This document shows, piece by piece, positions 61,502 through 64,000 of a stretch of 64,000 nucleotides of DNA. Position numbers and translations under genes: made by a program. Under the pieces are notes generated by a model. It worked only from the letters and a program-made list of their open reading frames with translations, was not told where the DNA came from and searched no databases. Origin of the DNA: Lysinibacillus telephonicus (GTDB lineage: Bacteria > Bacillota > Bacilli > Bacillales_A > Planococcaceae); assembly GCF_003966145.1 (NCBI RefSeq), contig NZ_RXNR01000013.1:1-64000 (forward strand). Reading direction: 5' to 3'. Numbering within the stretch: the first letter of the stretch is position 1; the number at the start of each line of letters is the position of its first letter.

Positions 61502-62659
61502 TTAAGAAATAGTACTCTCTAAAAACCTTTCAATACTAAATGGCGATAAATCAAATTCAATTTTTTGATTAGTGATTAATTCCGACATTAACTTCCCTGT
61601 AATAGGTGCTAAAGCCACCCCATCTCCTTCATGTCCCGCAGCAATATACAAGCCTTGAACTGAAGGGATTTCTCCAAGTATCGGCATATTGTCTGGGGTA
61701 TATGGTCGAAAACCGGCAAATGAACGGATTAAATGTATATTATCTAAACACGGAAATGCGTGTATCGCCTGCTTTGCAATATCACGAATAATTTTAGTTT
61801 TAATAGACTCATCAAATCCGACAAACTCTCTCGAACCACCTATTAGCAACGTACCGCTTTTAGTTTGACTAATCGCAAGCCCGATTCCATAAGGGATAGA
61901 ATTTTGTTCTTTCTGTAATTTAGACACTATATACGAACCACTTAATATGTTGCAATCAATGATTTTTGGTAGTTTCTCTGTTACTAGAATAATGCCTTTT
62001 CGTGGGATGATTGGGACTTCAAGTTGAACCGTTTTTAAAATTTGATTTGTCCAAACACCACTACAAATTACAACACTATCAGCATAGATTTTCCCATGGG
62101 TTGTTTGAACACCTAATATTCTGTTATTCTCTGTAACAAGATCAAGTACTTCACAATTTAATCGAAGTATTGCTTTATTTTTATGAGCTGCCTTTGCAAA
62201 AGCAAAGGCTGTAAGCATCGGGTTAATTTCCGCATCTTCTTCACACCATGAAGCAGCTATAATTTTCTCGGAAAGATACGGATTCTTTTTTCTTACTTCA
62301 TCACCTGTTAGTATTTTGACATTTAAACCGATAGAATTTTGCTTCTCCACCGTTTGCTGTAATACTTTAAGATCTTGTTCATTATCGATTAATATCAGTC
62401 CGCCACCTTGACGGTATTCTAAATCCTGCTGGAGCTCTTGTTCTAGATCTTTATATAGTGTTGCACTTTGTATAGCTAACTCAAGTGCAGGACCCCACTT
62501 TTTTGACTGCAGCATAATGGCTTTATCGCAAGCACCTGAAGTACCTGAAGCAATATCTTTAGCGTCAACAAGGACGATATTGACATTCTTTTTTGATAAA
62601 AAATATGCTACTGAAGTTCCAATAATCCCTGCGCCGATGACGACGACTTTTTGTTTCAA
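61502..62659 (-). CDS. FAD-dependent amine/imino-acid oxidase subunit (DadA/HcnC-like)
   Basis: A 385-residue protein from the TTG at 62659, which is 8 nt after GGAGG; the ATG further upstream contains that site within its own codons. It has the FAD motif KVVVIGAGIIGTSVAYFLSKKNVNIVLVDA, the DAO-type region GACDKAIMLQSKKWG and the C-terminal GFRPYTPDNMPILGEIPSVQGLYIAAGHEGDGVALAP. It oxidises an amino or imino acid and passes electrons to the partner subunits. The neighbouring symporter suggests uptake of the same compound. Confidence 0.87.
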   Translation of the reverse strand: MKQKVVVIGAGIIGTSVAYFLSKKNVNIVLVDAKDIASGTSGACDKAIMLQSKKWGPALELAIQSATLYKDLEQELQQDLEYRQGGGLILIDNEQDLKVLQQTVEKQNSIGLNVKILTGDEVRKKNPYLSEKIIAASWCEEDAEINPMLTAFAFAKAAHKNKAILRLNCEVLDLVTENNRILGVQTTHGKIYADSVVICSGVWTNQILKTVQLEVPIIPRKGIILVTEKLPKIIDCNILSGSYIVSKLQKEQNSIPYGIGLAISQTKSGTLLIGGSREFVGFDESIKTKIIRDIAKQAIHAFPCLDNIHLIRSFAGFRPYTPDNMPILGEIPSVQGLYIAAGHEGDGVALAPITGKLMSELITNQKIEFDLSPFSIERFLESTIS

Positions 62660-62703
62660 GGTTTTATCCTCCATCAATAGGTAAAATAAATAACTACTTC
62701 ATC

Positions 62704-64000
62704 TTATGCATGTTTAATTTCTATCGTTCTATTTGAATCTGTTTTATTTGGAAGTATTAATGAAACAATAATTGTTAGAATAGTTGATATTAAAACTCCC
62801 CATAGAATTCCAAATACAACAGAAATAATAGCACCCGAAAGCAAACCGATTCGACCACCCCAAACGGATACTTTACTATTATGGAAACCCATCTCAAAAC
62901 GCTCTGATCTTCTAGCTTTCCATAACAAACCAACAATCAGTACGGGTACTACTCCCCCACCAGTCATTGTGTAGGCAAAAGAAAATAAACTAATAATGGA
63001 TTCTGAATAAACGGCAGCAGTAATTGAAAATATCCCTACAATTACAACTAACCATCTCGATATAGAAATCAATGATTTATCCTTGACTTCCTTTGAAAAT
63101 GGAATAATTAGATCGTTTACAATAACTATAGCAGCTGAGTGTAATTGAGAGGAGGCGCTCGAAATGGCCGCGAGGAAAATTAAGATAAAGAATAGTAATG
63201 CAACCAATTGGGTCATTTCATTTAAAATTAACCACGAAATTGCATTGCCTGATTCAACATTAGGATTCAACGCTTTTACAATCATTCCTGATACAGAAGC
63301 TAATATAGTAAATATAATTGCAACAATGCCACTATATAACATCGCTCGGCTAGCCGCTTTCGGATTAACTGCTGCAAAACACCGTTGCCAATATACTTGA
63401 GCTGCTAAAACCCCAAAACAGCCTGTCACAAATAGTGTTAATACTTCCCAACCGGAAATGTTGAGTTCTGTCAAAGAAGCTGCACCTACATCAACAAGCA
63501 TTGATTTTAACTTCGTGTAACTAAAATCGATTTTTGCATAAACTTTTATATAAAACCAAACTGCAAGTCCTAGTAAAAATACACCTTGTATAAAATCAGT
63601 CCAAACCACCGAATACATACCGCCTATTGTTGTATAAATAATAAATACCGCAGAGAAGAAAAAGATAAGCGGCAAAGGATCGGCCCCTGTAAATACGGAA
63701 AATAGTTGCCCCATCCCTTTTGCTTGCCCACCAATCCACGCAATCATAATAGCAGAAGTTAAAATACCAACAAGTGCTCTCGATACTTTATCTCTTAATA
63801 TTAAGTCATTTAATAGCTCTGCAATACTTTTATACGTAAAGCGTGCAGCAAACCCTGCAAAGAGGAGGGCAAAAAGTATTTTTGCACCTTGTTCACCGAT
63901 GATAAAAGGAATATTGGCAATTCCAATTTCAAAACCTTTGGAAGAATGGCCTACAAAATTCCCTACCCCCATTATCGTTGCAATATCTGTAAATAAAATT
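62704..64000 (-). CDS. Sodium:solute symporter (SSS family), 5' end beyond the window
   Basis: At least 432 residues of a membrane transporter. The frame stays open to the window edge (LFTDIATIMGVGNFVG continues upstream of the first ATG), so the N-terminus, perhaps 40-60 residues, is missing. Family features include GQAKGMGQLFSVFTGADPLPLI, FSAVFIIYTTIGGMYSVVWTDFIQG and FLAAISSASSQLHSAAIVIVNDLI, the last being the sodium-binding helix. Proline, pantothenate and choline carriers belong here. It is probably co-transcribed with the dehydrogenase genes and imports their substrate. Confidence 0.88.
   Translation of the reverse strand, partial: ILFTDIATIMGVGNFVGHSSKGFEIGIANIPFIIGEQGAKILFALLFAGFAARFTYKSIAELLNDLILRDKVSRALVGILTSAIMIAWIGGQAKGMGQLFSVFTGADPLPLIFFFSAVFIIYTTIGGMYSVVWTDFIQGVFLLGLAVWFYIKVYAKIDFSYTKLKSMLVDVGAASLTELNISGWEVLTLFVTGCFGVLAAQVYWQRCFAAVNPKAASRAMLYSGIVAIIFTILASVSGMIVKALNPNVESGNAISWLILNEMTQLVALLFFILIFLAAISSASSQLHSAAIVIVNDLIIPFSKEVKDKSLISISRWLVVIVGIFSITAAVYSESIISLFSFAYTMTGGGVVPVLIVGLLWKARRSERFEMGFHNSKVSVWGGRIGLLSGAIISVVFGILWGVLISTILTIIVSLILPNKTDSNRTIEIKHA

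Noticed and set aside
59716-62659. Hydrogen cyanide synthase (hcnABC)
   Set aside because: Subunit types are similar, but the separate BFD-like gene and the symporter gene next to it fit an amino or imino acid catabolic dehydrogenase better; substrate left open.

Overview
The window looks like a chromosomal segment of a low-GC, Gram-positive, spore-forming member of the Bacillales. Bacillus-type Shine-Dalgarno sites and frequent TTG and GTG starts fit this. So do GerE, a YjcZ-type peptide, a YmaF protein, a SLAP-domain protein and long blocks in Bacillus subtilis gene order. A Lysinibacillus/Solibacillus-like (Planococcaceae) host is my inference and is not shown directly by the sequence.

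Layout. (1) 0.3-4.1 kb: citrate-type transporter plus a CitST-like two-component system. (2) 4.3-10.1 kb: accessory zone with an IS200-like element, a Yip1 membrane protein, a ribbon-helix-helix/DUF1413 gene with operator-like palindromes, a duplicated ORFan pair, tRNA hydroxylase TrhO, and SLAP, Tyr/Pro-rich and His-rich small proteins. (3) 10.3-12.9 kb: 3-hydroxybutyrate-type dehydrogenase and GntP permease, followed by a decayed SDR gene. (4) 12.95-20.8 kb: a LacI-controlled unit with split transketolase, Zn-dehydrogenase, TRAP transporter and SDR. Two copies of one 23-nt operator tie it together. (5) 21-26.1 kb: YjcZ peptide, DUF554, MerR, PH-SHOCT and three poorly characterised proteins, then tRNA-Arg(UCU). 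(6) 26.6-52.3 kb: conserved backbone in B. subtilis order: ysnB, rdgB, rph, racE, MarR, gerE, ysmA, sdhBAC, yslB, lysC with a lysine riboswitch, uvrC, trxA, etfAB, fadB, fadR, lcfA, yshE, mutS2, polX, cvpA, zapA, rnhC. (7) 52.5-59.1 kb: tripartite tricarboxylate transporter with an HMG-CoA-lyase-like enzyme and two family III CoA-transferases. (8) 59.7-64 kb: a multi-subunit FAD/2Fe-2S amine or imino-acid dehydrogenase with a sodium:solute symporter that runs off the window.

How it works together. The accessory blocks are mostly carbon-source modules: citrate-like acids, hydroxybutyrate, an unknown TRAP substrate, an acid activated as a CoA ester, and an imino or amino acid. Three of them have near-identical CcpA (cre)-like sites upstream. 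The backbone carries fatty-acid oxidation, respiration, DNA repair and division genes.

Most notable observations. The lysC product has lost most kinase signature residues but keeps its ACT domains, its lysine riboswitch and the internal start for the regulatory beta subunit. The long-chain acyl-CoA ligase lcfA is interrupted by an amber codon. The LacI/transketolase/TRAP regulon has no obvious kinase and an unknown substrate.
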